A stretch of DNA of 64,000 nucleotides from Collybia mongolica (Eukaryota > Basidiomycota > Agaricomycetes > Agaricales > Clitocybaceae): contig JAAXNY010000010.1 of NCBI GenBank assembly GCA_013420905.1, forward strand, positions 3,100,001-3,164,000. Reading direction: 5' to 3'. Shown one piece after another: positions 12,701-23,482 of this stretch. Position 1 is the stretch's first letter; each line of letters starts with the position of its first letter. The notes below the pieces were generated by a model. The model saw only the letters and a program-made list of their open reading frames with translations. It did not search any database and was not told where the DNA came from. The position numbers and the translations under genes were made by a program.

Positions 12701-13547
12701 TCAGATTGTAAACGCGTTCCGATTTGATAATATCCTCTTACGGGACCTCGCCATCGTACCAGACTCAGACATCCTGCTCGTGGTAGGAAGAGTCTTCTTC
12801 ACGCGGGGGGAATCCCTACCGAACAACAGTAGATCTGAAAAGCAATTTATATGTGGGTTCAATCAGCTGTTGACCTTTCCAAGCACTTACAATATGCTAT
12901 AGTATACGACATGGAAACGAAGGAATATAGAAGGTCAAACTCATTTTCGTCTCGGTTACCAGCTGTTTCCTAAGCCTACCACAGTCGTAACCCTATGCTT
13001 GACGATGCTCGCCACATTAAAGTCTCAAGGACCGCTTCTGCCACACGACACGGCGTTGATGTGCTTGTTGGTCACAAGAGTAAAGTACGTCATCTCGTCA
13101 CTTCATTTTATGTCCCTTCCCGACCCCCGCCCAACAGTGCCAGATATCTCCCCGGCTATGGACATTGCAGCCTCGGATGAATAACTTGCACCAACTCCAA
13201 CAGGGGAATATTAGGTTTCATCCATCAGTTGAATTTACAGGACCTGGGCATTTCGCAGGGCATCTGGATCAGATGGTCATTTTTGCGAGTACAGGTAAGA
13301 CCTGCTCGGTTGGTTGTACTTCGCTAAACTCGAATCATTAGATGGCGGGATTTTCATATGCGACAGAGAAACCGGATCAGTACTGTCCCAAGCCCCCGCA
13401 GAAGCGCCTGATGTGGTCCCCCAGCCTATTGCCTGCATTTCCTCACAAAAAAATACCTTCACAATTGCTACTACAGTAAAGAACCACTTAAAAATTTGGT
13501 CTATCACATGCTTGGATGATTCTGAGCACACATTCCAATCCTCGTAG
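9788..13547 (+). CDS. WD40-like protein with N-terminal helical region and membrane segment
   Basis: A long multi-exon gene. Its N-terminal part reads VRLISTRPCAVIDEIYQLQALTANLDPLAGARFSKPADVP in pieces, followed by a helical segment (10197-10458, LILAAEKLSEYLNLMLL...FRERLNEFREYT). A segment near 10900-11080 carries one or two hydrophobic helices (FWLCSLALSIGAALNSLLAL). A Ser/Pro-rich linker spans 11500-11900. A beta-propeller-like half begins at RIPFEYGSIQDLAYSPDGSE (about 11960) and runs through AWSPDGQNLL, VYDMETKEYR and DGGIFICDRETGSVL to IATTVKNHLKIWSI at 13500. Many Agaricomycete genomes encode similar uncharacterised proteins of this layout (family knowledge). The exact start is unclear: the coding frame is open around 9790 but I found no convincing initiator. 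The gene is convergent with the GST at 13646. Function unknown. Confidence 0.65.
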
Positions 13548-13645
13548 GAAATGCAATGGTCCTCTGAGTATCCCGATAAGACCAAGTTATATATGCCACA
13601 TAGTCAGGTCTCCCTACTGAACTATTCTACATCTTTTTTACACAT

Positions 13646-14453
13646 TCAGATGATAATCTCATACTTTTCAACACTTTTCAAAATCCTTTCCCATCGCCCG
13701 GCGTCCCATGTCTTGATATCATTCCATTCCGAACTGTCCTCCCCGAAAAGTTTCTTCATCGAGATTAAATGGGAGGCAACCATGAAGTCTAGGTATGATA
13801 TTTGACTTCCCATGATGTAGGGTCTTTGCTTTCTTGGTAGTCGGCTAGCGATGATGTTGAACTCTTTTTTCAACTTCGCCCATTCCTCTTCACGTCGTTT
13901 ACCGCTGGGGGAGAATTCTTCTATCGTCATCCCAAGGAATGCTTCCTTTGTGCGGAAAAATGCCTGGCTACGTGGACTAATGACACAGTACGCGGCAGGT
14001 ATGGTGAATTGACGGAGCAACATCGAACCCGCCTCGAAATGAAGGTCGAGAACATCACTCTGAAGCTCGCGTGACCCTGGTATGATTAGCTTTGGGGTAT
14101 TCGGGTAAGTCGCGTCGAGGTATATAGCGATCTCTGTAGATTCTGAGACGACGGCTCCCGTGGATGGATCGTAAATGGCGGGAAGTGTATAAAGTGGGCT
14201 GCCGTCGGGGTTCTTCGCGGTTGGTGGTGCACCTATCTCTTTGCATTTCGCCTCAATGTCTGCGCTTTCGACCCATACAGTCTCGTACGGTATGCCTTTG
14301 AAATTTAAGGAATACCTAATCAATCGAATATGAACTCGAGGGGTCGACTGTGATAAGATGGTATACGACGTGCCTTGTCTTCCAGGTATTGAAGGACCAG
14401 GCCTTGCCTGGGAGGGTTGAGGGGATGTCGTAGAAGGTGATAGTGCTTGACAT
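13646..14453 (-). CDS. Glutathione S-transferase, etherase (LigE/FuA)-like, copy 1
   Basis: Two exons on the minus strand (14453-14374 and 14315-13646) give 249 residues. Exon 1 encodes MSSTITFYDIPSTLPGKAWS, the start of a thioredoxin fold, ending at WKT-AG. The 58-nt intron starts with GC (gcacgt) and ends ttgattag. Exon 2 resumes with YSLNFKGIPYETVWVE, then SPLYTLPAIYDPSTG (cis-Pro region), ESTEIAIYLDATYP, and a helical C-terminal domain ending FMVASHLISMKKLFGEDSSE. The order and spacing match basidiomycete GSTs that resemble bacterial beta-etherase LigE or UstS-like proteins; a role in conjugating lignin-derived or other small molecules is inferred. A longer frame extends upstream to 14536 but bypasses the conserved N-terminus, so the start at 14453 is preferred. 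Paralogues lie at 31465 and 32464. Confidence 0.9.
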
Positions 14454-17400
14454 GATTTGGACTCTAGTGTTTCAAGATACTTTGCGTTTTCACCCTTTAT
14501 ATATGTAACCGGTTCAGCATAGGTATTCCGCGGCACAATGGGGTGAGTAAATCTGTTAAACAGAGGCGAGGTATCTTAAGGGACGTCATGGAACCACATT
14601 TACGTATACTGAGAAGGATTAACAACCGAAACTCACATGTTGCCTGTACATTGACAGGATGCCAATCTTCTTCGTGAGGGACATCAGGTCACAAACGACG
14701 TTCATAAAGCCTTGATATATCCGATTGCGTTCTGTTCTTCAATTGTCGTTGCGTGCTACGAGAGCGCCGTTCTTGAGGCACACATTCTAAATCAGTCGAA
14801 AATGACTAGGAGCATATAGTATTTAACTTGTCCACATTCGAACGCTGCATAATCTCAGTGTCGTCAACGCGAAGAATTCAACATAATACTGAATTACTTC
14901 ACATGGCCAACCTATGAGTGTGATCTAATTATCTAAATCAACGCTGATTCGAAGGATTCAACAGAGAAGACTCGACGAACCTACACGGTATGTATGCGCC
15001 TTACAGTCCGCTTGTCACCTGTATCAAGTAGTGATGTAAATTTAATCATTATAGCTTCCGAAGTGGGAAGGGGTGGCGTACGGGCCAGTAAATTTTCCCC
15101 CATTTTGTTTAACCTTGAACAAGGCAGAAATTTTAGCACCTCAGCTCCGCCAATTGACAGACCTTTGACTGTAGTAAAAATAACTTTACCGCGGAATCAC
15201 TGGCCGACGCCTGAAGCGCAATTGATCGATCGTCCATGGGCAATGGGATTCACACGAAGATTGGAAGTAACTCGAGAACCTGACGAATAAATGTGAACCG
15301 ATCTATTTTTTAACCGATGAAAATTTCACAAGTTTTGTACTGTAGCGGGTCTTCGGTCCCATATACATATTTTGCCGGTGTCGAGTGTGAACCTGAGGTA
15401 TGGCCATTCGTGTGGATGCGTTTACCTGCAACGCTATGACGCATAGTGGTCTCGGAATGCCGATATCAGTTGCATGAGATATTCTGCCATTTGTGAGCAG
15501 GCCCGGTCAGACGAACAACCTGTGGGCTGACTTCACCGACGTCCGTTACTCTGCACACAGATAGAAGAAAGAAATTGACTCCAAAACGAAAATTTACATA
15601 TGGGTAGGTGCTCGGAACGGTCTTCCGCTGAGATGCTGCCGGCGGCCCGCCTCAATGCAAGCTACGGCACGGTGGCGTCAACCTGATCCCGCGCTGTCAA
15701 ATTTCAAACCCCACTTAGTCCACTTTCTTCACCATAATGGCCTCGGTTGATATGGCCGCCTTAGGGCCATCGATCTTATGCTGCCTTAGAATGCACATTC
15801 GGGCATCACAGTTGCCACTTCTTGTACAATGCATCCGTTATGCTGACAGGACCAAATCATGATAAAGATCAGGTCCAAAAAGGCGCGTGTCAGGGACACG
15901 GTTTATCGCTGTATTTCAAGCCTGCCAATACGACAACGATAGAGTCTCCGCGGTGGAAATCACGGGCAATAGTTCTTCCAGTGTCAACAAAATACTAGCC
16001 GCTTGATGTGTCGGGGAAATGCCTAGTTAATTTGGTTGAGCAAAGCAAGGCAGCTGAGAATAAACATTTAGGACGCCACGCAAGGTTCATTGCGGCCCTT
16101 GTAAGGATAGCCTACCAGTGAGTGCCCGGGAAAATCATGTCAAACTGCATATGTAACAATCTCTCTTGAGTCTGACATGAAGGTTGGACAAATCGTGGGT
16201 GGCAAGCAGCGAGAAGGGGGTACTGTCTGGTTCGTGTCATCCCGATATCAGAATAATCGACCCACGTCGTCATATGCGATTATTTTGGGGTTCGGAACGT
16301 GTCTAATATTTCGAAAACCGGTTTTTGTCCAAACGACCTGATATCACCAAATAATACAAACTCACCTTATTTTCCAAGTATCACACAGTCAGGGTATGAA
16401 AGAAATGGCCGAGGGGAGTGTCGTAGAGGATGATAGTGTTCGATGTATCCCAAACTATAAATATACACAATATGTATGTGCGTTATATATACAACCACGT
16501 GCAACTCCCAGTTTGCTGACTTTTTCTAGGTCTCTGGAGAGGCTTATATTTGACATATGCTCGAAAAGACGGATGGTCGAGGCTTACGTGTTATCGTCAG
16601 TCTACTAATAACCCGTCTTTCTGGACAATGGACATCAAAGCCTAAAGGGAGCATTCGTAGTATTTCTTCTATGCCCCCCCGTTACATTCCTTTACAGATA
16701 CACCGTTTCTCATGAATGTCCCAAAGAAAATCTGGGGAACATATTTCAGAATGCTCGACCTACATGTTGAGCATGAAGATTGTAATCGATGCGAGTTCGC
16801 CAAATAAATATCGGTCGAGTTCTCTTACTAATACGACTGTTACATGGAATAAGTGGTAGTCTTACTGACCGGCTCTTGGAACAACGATATCGCGCGCTTG
16901 TGTAGTGTTCTGGCTTTGCTACGTGTCGCGTTAGGATGGTGGAGCATAAAATCATTCTCATGCGTCAATTATATGCATGGATATAACCAAATTTGAGTGG
17001 AGAACCTCTTCCTTGCTGACGCCTCAAGAGTTCTGATGGAAGAACCACATCAACACTATGGTGACTGGCAAGCGAACCTGACCACAATGCTTACTACCTG
17101 TGTTTGAGATCGGGACGCAGCGCCAAGCTAAGCGTGGTCAATACATATAAGGGTTCGATTGCGAGCCTGTGCACGTGGGTGTCGCATCGTGCGCTTTACT
17201 CGGCATTGGGTAGGGGGTCGGGCTTAGGGTCGCCGAATGTTAATACAGGCCAAATACGTGTCTAGGAAAATAAATCCAATAAAGGATGGCGAAAATGAAC
17301 TAGGACTGGTTCACGAGCTGAACATTCTTACAAACAGGTGAGTAGCGGTGCGCAGGTTCGTCAGAGGGTAGTTTGAGGCTTCTGCTTACACGCCAACAGG

Positions 17401-17684
17401 ATACACCTCTAGAGGACATTTACGTGATAATTCCTGTCGGTCGCCAAAGAGCGCTGCTATTTTCGGATTTCCAGATTAACCTGAGCAAAGAACACACAGG
17501 GCCGGTTATATTTAAGCTCGGCTTATCACGAGCCCATGTCATTGAATTATGGGCTTTTCGGGATCGTGGAATGTCAGGGCGAAGGTAGTGATGTGAAAAG
17601 GAAAGACTTGGCATCTCGGCGTCGAAAGTGGTGATAACTACTCGAGCCCCCTTATGGAAGACTGTCTGTCAATGTATTTTACAA
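14454..17684. other. Gene-poor stretch, no supported gene
   Basis: About 3.2 kb with only short, unrelated reading frames on both strands. I recognise no domain and no clear repeat. The frames at 14994-15290, 16396-16608 and 17373-17588 have no motif and were left out. Confidence 0.5.
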
Positions 17685-17769
17685 TCCGGTATGGTGTAAC
17701 GGCTAACATTGCCGCCTTTCAGAAATAAACATTACGCGGCAGCTCGGGGTTCGATTCCCCGTACCGGAA
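17685..17769 (+). tRNA. tRNA-Glu (UUC) with 13-nt intron
   Basis: The acceptor arms TCCGGTA (17685-17691) and TACCGGA (17762-17768) pair fully, followed by discriminator A. The anticodon stem is GCCGC (17711-17715) with GCGGC (17736-17740). The T arm reads GGGGT TCGATTC CCC. The segment between the anticodon-stem arms is 20 nt: CTTTCA, a 13-nt insert (17722-17734, directly 3' of position 37) and C. Removing the insert restores the usual tRNA-Glu loop CTTTCAC with anticodon TTC. The mature length is 72 nt, as expected. A T-run follows at about 17774, suitable as a Pol III stop. Confidence 0.95.
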
Positions 17770-18925
17770 ATAATTTTAATGAGTGTTCAACATACTTGGA
17801 CTTCGATTGAGGGGGAAACCAACCCCTTTTGCCCATTCTAATTTAAGATGCAAAGGTATTACTGGTATTCGCTTGTTCAGGTTTCGGCCGTGAGGAGGTT
17901 CTTTAGATTGCGTAGTACCATTATCTGACCCCGTTTACCGTTCATCTGGCTAATCTCCGAGGTAACCCTTTCTCCCCTGGTGTTTTTGAAAGTCCCCCTG
18001 AATCACGTCGCCACAAAGCCACGGGTAACTTCCTCATAGCCTATTTCCCCTTACTTTGTGCCGCCTTGGGGGCAAAATTACTGGGTGGGCAAAATTATTT
18101 TCTCCTGGAAATTTAGTTATCCCGACTCATGGCCACTTGGCTGGCCTGGGGTTCTCCCCAGTCTCCTGATCTAATTCATCTAGTTTTCCATAACTGTCCT
18201 GAATGACCTGACTTTCATATTTCTATTTGTTTAGGTCATTTTTGGATGCAGTCGTGAACATGCTTCTCTAGCTCACCTCGAGGTATTCTGCCCGAGTGGC
18301 AGCAATTTACATCCAGCAGGAACTTTTCCCTGACCATAAACTATTCACAAGTTCTCTCGAAGGCCCTGTGGATGACAAAGTTGAAGGAAGAGCTGCAAAG
18401 CTGAGTTTGCATGTTCTGTAATTATGGCCAGTATCAGGTTCATTATCTTCACCTGTGGAGTATTGTTTGTGACCGAAAAAAAAAAGATTTAAGAGAAATA
18501 TCAAATATTTCATCTCCTTCACCAAGGACTTGCTATATTACCACTAAAAATAGGGTTTTTCAAATGAAGGGGATGAAATTTTTGTATCCCCTCTAATGGG
18601 CTTGTAGAGCTCAAAGAATAGTGTTATTTTTCCCGTTTCGCCAAAGCAATTGGATGAGAATTGAAGGTGGAGATTGAAATACAAGTTACACCCTTATATG
18701 AATGGGGTCATTTAGCAGGCAAGTGATTGGTTCTCATACTTCCACCCTGCTCCAGGAAAAATTATCACATCAGGCCATCAAGGCAGTATTATAAGTTATA
18801 TTTACACTGAAATTTTATCATCTGGACGTTGTGCCGCTCACAAAGGCAAGGTATCAAGCTCTGGCTGACTATCTAGGAAATTGCCCAACCCCCCACACTT
18901 CGCCTACGGTGGGATGACTCAGCAT
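17770..18925. other. AT-richer stretch downstream of the tRNA, no supported gene
   Basis: Composition and word use change after the tRNA: T-rich and G-run rich text such as repeats of gggcaaaattatt near 18068-18100. Reading frames are short (at most 72 codons) and carry no motif. It could be the remnant of an inserted element, but no terminal repeat or protein trace was found. Confidence 0.35.
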
Positions 18926-19005
18926 CTAACAATATCACAAAATATTGATCCGCATGCCCAAAGGAAATGAGCGACCCAATTCATTTTTTCTGATCTCAAC
19001 ACGGG
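18926..19005 (+). repeat. Direct repeat copy 1 (partner at 20909-20990)
   Basis: Shares CTAACAATATCAC, AAATTGATCCG-like, GCGAC-CAATTCA-TTTTTTC and CCATCT/ACGG blocks in the same order with 20909-20990. The 27 bases from CTAAC to ATCCG differ at about two positions. The two copies bracket the broken NACHT gene. Confidence 0.75.
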
Positions 19006-19199
19006 CCCATATTATACACGCGGCCACTGGTCATCGATCATCAAACATAGGAGCGACTGTGGCGGCAATGACATCAACGCAAGCACATCGCTATATATAC
19101 TTAGCCGAGTTATTCAAGCCTTATTCACATCACAGATCCTTTCACCCTTTCGATTTCGCCAACGCAGACCCACTCATGCCAATGCTAAATGTCCCGAAG

Positions 19200-20620
19200 A
19201 TTTTCAAATAAACAGTTCGACGCTGATTGATGCAGCGCATGATAGCAACATCTTTTACGATAACAGGCAGCCCGGTCAGTCGATCTGTGTATTTTGAGTA
19301 GCAAAGCGCGCCGGCCTGATCGGTTTCGCAGCGTTGAAAGTCCTCGAGAATCAAGTAGCCCCTGGTGCATTTCATAATCCAAGTGAACGCTTTGATCCAC
19401 CAAAGTGTCATCCAAAGACACGCATCGCAGTACTGAACAAGATTCGGACTGGTATAGAAACCAATTAACATCTACTCCATGCGCCATGTGGTTGTACGGA
19501 CCAGCCGGCGCTGGCAATTCCGCCATTGCACAAACTGTGCCTGAGGAATGTCACGAGCTCGGCACCCTTGCCGCAAGCTTTTTCTTCTCAAGGACGGCGC
19601 CAGGTCTCAACAATGCGACTCGCCTTATAGCTACAATTGCGTACAAAGTTGCCCATGGCATCCCGAGTACCAAAACCCATGTCCAACAGGCACTCGAGAA
19701 CGACCCAATGCTCTTCTCGAAATCATTAGAAACCCAGCTCCGGCAACTAGTGACAGTGCCATTACTCATTATCGTTCCCGACAACTCTACGACTGCTGGA
19801 TTTTGGCCGAAACTTATTTCGTTGACGGCATTGATGAATGTGATGGTGGACAATTCCAGGAAGCCATTATCCATAGCTTTGCCTCAGCGGTCACGCAACA
19901 TGCACTTCCGATTCGAGTCCTCTTTTTGAGTCGACCGGAACAACCCATCCGTGATTGTTTCTCTCGCCCTGACCGAACTGGAGTTACCTCCCTCTTTCCC
20001 TGAATGACGAGTATCTACCCCACAGAGACATTGATTTGTTTTTAAGAGAGAGTTTTGATAATATCCGGCAAACTCACATTTTGAAATCTCACATCCCAGA
20101 AGGCCATCGGACGATGATATCGACACTTTGGTCTGCAAATCATCTGGCCAGTTCATTTTTGCTTCGACTGTCGTACGGTATACAAAATCACGTCACCATC
20201 GGCCCATGGCTCGACTAAAAACTGTTCTTAGGATTAAGAATTGTAACGATTCTTCCCCTTTTGCAGAGCTAGATGCATTGTATATGCACATTTTGCGTTC
20301 GACGTACAAGGAGCAACATACCACCATTCTGCGCATTTCTGGATTTCTCCTTTACAATCCCAGACCAGCTATGCAACCGCGGGAACTGATCAACTCACTG
20401 AAATGTTGGAACGCCAAGGGTGCCAATGTTCAAATGCCAAGCCACGCAGCGCCTGTTCCCTTTCTCTATTTTGTATACCTATCTTTACACCCTAATTCCT
20501 TATTCGGTACTCTTTCGGATATTAAGACGATGCGGGAGAATAAAATTTGACGATATAAAACGCACCTCAAACTCTTCTGGTTTTGCTACTTGGAGGACTT
20601 GAGCTGCATGGACAACAGAT
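19200..20620 (+). pseudogene. Broken NACHT (STAND) NTPase gene
   Basis: Fragments in different frames match the common basidiomycete NACHT layout. An N-terminal linker (VAPGAFHNPSERFDPPKCHP, then KTRIAVLNKI) at about 19345-19450 is in one frame. The P-loop MWLYGPAGAGNSAIAQT and SFFFSRTAPGLNNATRLIAT follow in another frame (19485-19745). The Walker B-like FVDGIDECDG and VLFLSRPEQPIRDCF lie in a third (about 19825-19960). A further winged-helix-like stretch (SSGQFIFASTVVRY, LDALYMHILRST) is near 20130-20320. The Walker A lysine is replaced by Asn (GAGNS instead of GAGKS) and at least two frameshifts break the gene, so it cannot make a normal NTPase. No downstream repeat domain was seen. In intact form such proteins act as NLR-type sensors in fungi (family knowledge). 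Confidence 0.85.
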
Positions 20621-20908
20621 TCGGCGTTGAATAATCGAGACTTTAACAGATGCCAGAACCCGCGTAACGTGATTGAGTCGGTGTTGTTGTTAAACCTTGA
20701 CTGATAAAAATGGTGCGTTCGCTAGGTTTTAAATACGGCAAGAGATTGAGGCAGTCGTCAAAGGATTTGTGATTTGCCACTGCGACATATGTACGTTAAA
20801 TAGCTGTGCGCTCGAAAGTGATATGCCTACGCTTAGAGGATATAAACAGATGGGTGGTTTGGAATTGCATGATGCGGCGTTGATGATGGGGACAATAGCC
20901 TCCAGGCT

Positions 20909-20990
20909 CTAACAATATCACGAAAAATTGATCCGTTAGCTCGGATATCCATGGGGTATAAGCGACTCAATTCACTTTTTCCCATCTACC
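20909..20990 (+). repeat. Direct repeat copy 2, upstream of the K+ channel gene
   Basis: Partner of 18926-19005. It ends only about 20 nt before the channel's start codon, so it probably covers that gene's 5' leader. Copy 1 is then likely a displaced duplicate of this leader. Confidence 0.75.
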
Positions 20991-21009
20991 ACGGTCCAGG
21001 AGTCTCTGG

Positions 21010-22655
21010 ATGGCACCATCCATCGAACTCACTCGAATACGACCGTCAGAATCCTCAAGATTCCTTACCGAAGACCCACATTTACATTCATCAGCAGAAA
21101 TCGGTGACTTGTTCTCCCAAACCCGGTCAAACGATGAGAACACGCTGGCAGCCATCCACCCAGCCTGGAAGCGGAATTTGCATGCCCTGCTTGAGCAGCC
21201 AAAATCGTCTTCCTCTGCGTTCGTCATACATATGGTCATGACTTTCCTGATTCTCTTCTCGGCGCTCGTGACAATATTGGAAACTGTGCCAGCGTTCCAT
21301 TCGATTTCAACGCGGGCATGGTTCGGAGTGGAGACAGGCCTAGTGGCTCTTTTCACGGTGGAATATATCGCGAGGTGTTTGGCGTGGAGTGGCTCTTGGT
21401 TGAGCTTGTTGAAATGGACAACTTGTACGCTCTCACATTGGTCGCTGCCATGTCCGCCCCTAGCGCTTACGTAATATCCCATAGCATTTTTTGGGATTAT
21501 CGATTTACTCTCAGTGGTTCCTTATTACATAGAGCTCCTTCTACAACAAGACACTGTATGTTTTGTACCCGGAACCTCACATACTCAACCCGTTTATACG
21601 TGGAATTCCAGTCAGTTTTATTCAGGTTTTCAATATTACGGATGTTCCGCCTCCTGCGAGTGTTCAAGCCGTTCCGCTATAACAACACCATATTACTGTG
21701 CGTCCTAGGTCCCTCTAACGACTCCTGAGCTTTATATCCACCTAGCACCATTGAAGTCATGTATGTCTCTGTGCGGCGGTCACAACACGCCCTCCTCGCT
21801 ATTGGATTCTTTGTTATGATGGTACTCACAGTGTTTAGTACACTCCTGTGAGCTTATTTTGTTTTATGTAATTATCCATAACTAACATACCATTCTAGCT
21901 ATTTCACCGAACGGGGTTCATGGGACACAGTGCTGGAAGCGTTCGTCAATGCAGATGGCGACCCCACACAATTTTCGGTAATGTCCGGTTCGTTTTATTT
22001 TCCTGGCGTCAATCTAATCTAATGAATAGTCTATACCCGCCGCTGCATGGTCCGTTCTTATTTTAATCCCGTTTATATAAACTTGCTATACACATTCGTT
22101 GTTTAGGTTTGTGTTAGTCAGTGAGTATACGTTACCTCATGTGCGGCCAGGCTCCGACATCTTTTTTTATTTCAGCAATTACCACTGTTGGATATGGAGA
22201 AATTACGCCGCGTTCTTTCTTAGGGCGTCTAATTACCCTGCCCATCCTCATGTTCGGCCTGCTTCTAATCACACTTCCAAGCTTCGTGCTTGGGCGCGAA
22301 TTCAGTCTCGTCTGGGAGAAAATGAACCGTGGACGGGTTCGTTATTTCTCTTCCCTCATCTTCGTCTTGCCTTATCTTCGGCTAACCCAGATTGCAGAAT
22401 ACCGACGAATCCCAAGAAAACGACGTGATCTCGCCGACGGCGGCACATTTTCCGTTCATATACCCGGGAGCACCGACGCCACGGCCGAGCGACCTCTCGA
22501 ACAGGAAGCTCGCGCAAAATCAGACGGAGCTGAGCCACCAGATCTCGGAACTGCGTGCGACGGTAGAGGCGCAAGGGCTAATGCTCCAGCGACTACTTGA
22601 TACCCTGGAAGGAAGTACATCAAAGGGGAAACAGAAGCAGGACGACGGGACGTGA
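21010..22655 (+). CDS. Voltage-gated potassium channel (Kv type)
   Basis: A six-helix K+ channel of about 450 residues in roughly eight short-intron exons. S1 lies in VIHMVMTFLILFSALVTILE, with S2 in WFGVETGLVALFTVEYIARC. S3 is spliced as SFFGIIDLLSVVPYYIELLL. The voltage sensor S4 carries basic residues every third position (FRFSILRMFRLLRVFKPFR). S5 is LLAIGFFVMMVLTVFSTLL. The pore helix and selectivity filter read VLVTITTVGYGEITPRS after joining exons at 22129 and 22177, followed by S6 (LITLPILMFGLLLITLPSFV). The C-terminus is polar and ends in a probable coiled coil (LSHQISELRATVEAQGLMLQ) that could hold the tetramer together. It should conduct K+ out of the cell upon depolarisation at the plasma membrane. 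The start at 21010 gives a soluble N-terminal tail of about 70 residues. No defects seen. Confidence 0.93.
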
Positions 22656-23482
22656 TTATCAGCGATCTAACAGATAAATTCCTTATCCGGAGGTTGGATA
22701 TATGTTTCTTACTTAATTATTGGGTGTTTCGTTTGAATCGATTTCATGCATCAGTGCCGGACCTGTGAGAGTTAATGTGGGCAAGGCTAAAGTGGGTTGA
22801 TATAAACCATGGTGACCTGATAAGGCTTCAAGAAAAGTGACTGTACTTGGGTGTAGGGTGGCAAGGCTCATCCATCGCATGCTACTTACACTTTCTCCTC
22901 TTCGATTTTCTATGTGGCTTCACCCGTGTCTAACAAGACATTCAAGTCGTTATTGAGAAGGTTAGGTCGCCATTACCTCCGACAACTAGCACCAGGGACA
23001 AGTAGACAAAGAAACTGCTGGCGTTGTCCGCCGTCTTGGAACAGACATGGCAAAACTGAGCGATGTTAGATAGACACTAATAATGAAGTTCCATTGATCA
23101 GATGTCATCGACTTTGTACGAAATAGCAAGGGGCTTTGGGAAGCAGTTATGCAAGAAAGGGGCTATCAGGAGGCTATATAAATGGCGACGGTCTTTTATT
23201 TTGACCCGATGAGCCGTGAAGATGGCCGCGAAGATACTATTAGAGTCCAGTGTTGAGTTTTCAGGGATTTTGGCAGTGACACAATCGGAGAAAATCTCAT
23301 GAAATGAGTGATGTTGTTTGTTGTTGATCCTCGTGGATCAAGACATATAGGCGGTTTGTTTAGAAAAGGTTTAGCGGGTTTATTGAAACAAAATCAATAT
23401 TATCTGAACACGTGGCTGCCATGTGGCTGTGCAACAAAATTTTGGCCGTCAATCGCTCTTACCCTTCGTCCACGAGCACAAA
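22656..23482. other. Intergenic stretch between K+ channel and eIF3e
   Basis: About 0.8 kb without a supported gene. The frame that overlaps the eIF3e start (23308-23565) is in another phase and has no motif. Confidence 0.5.

Noticed and set aside
13646..14536. 296-residue version of the first GST starting at 14536
   Set aside because: It reads through the intron in the wrong frame and loses the conserved MSSTITFYDIPSTLPG start.
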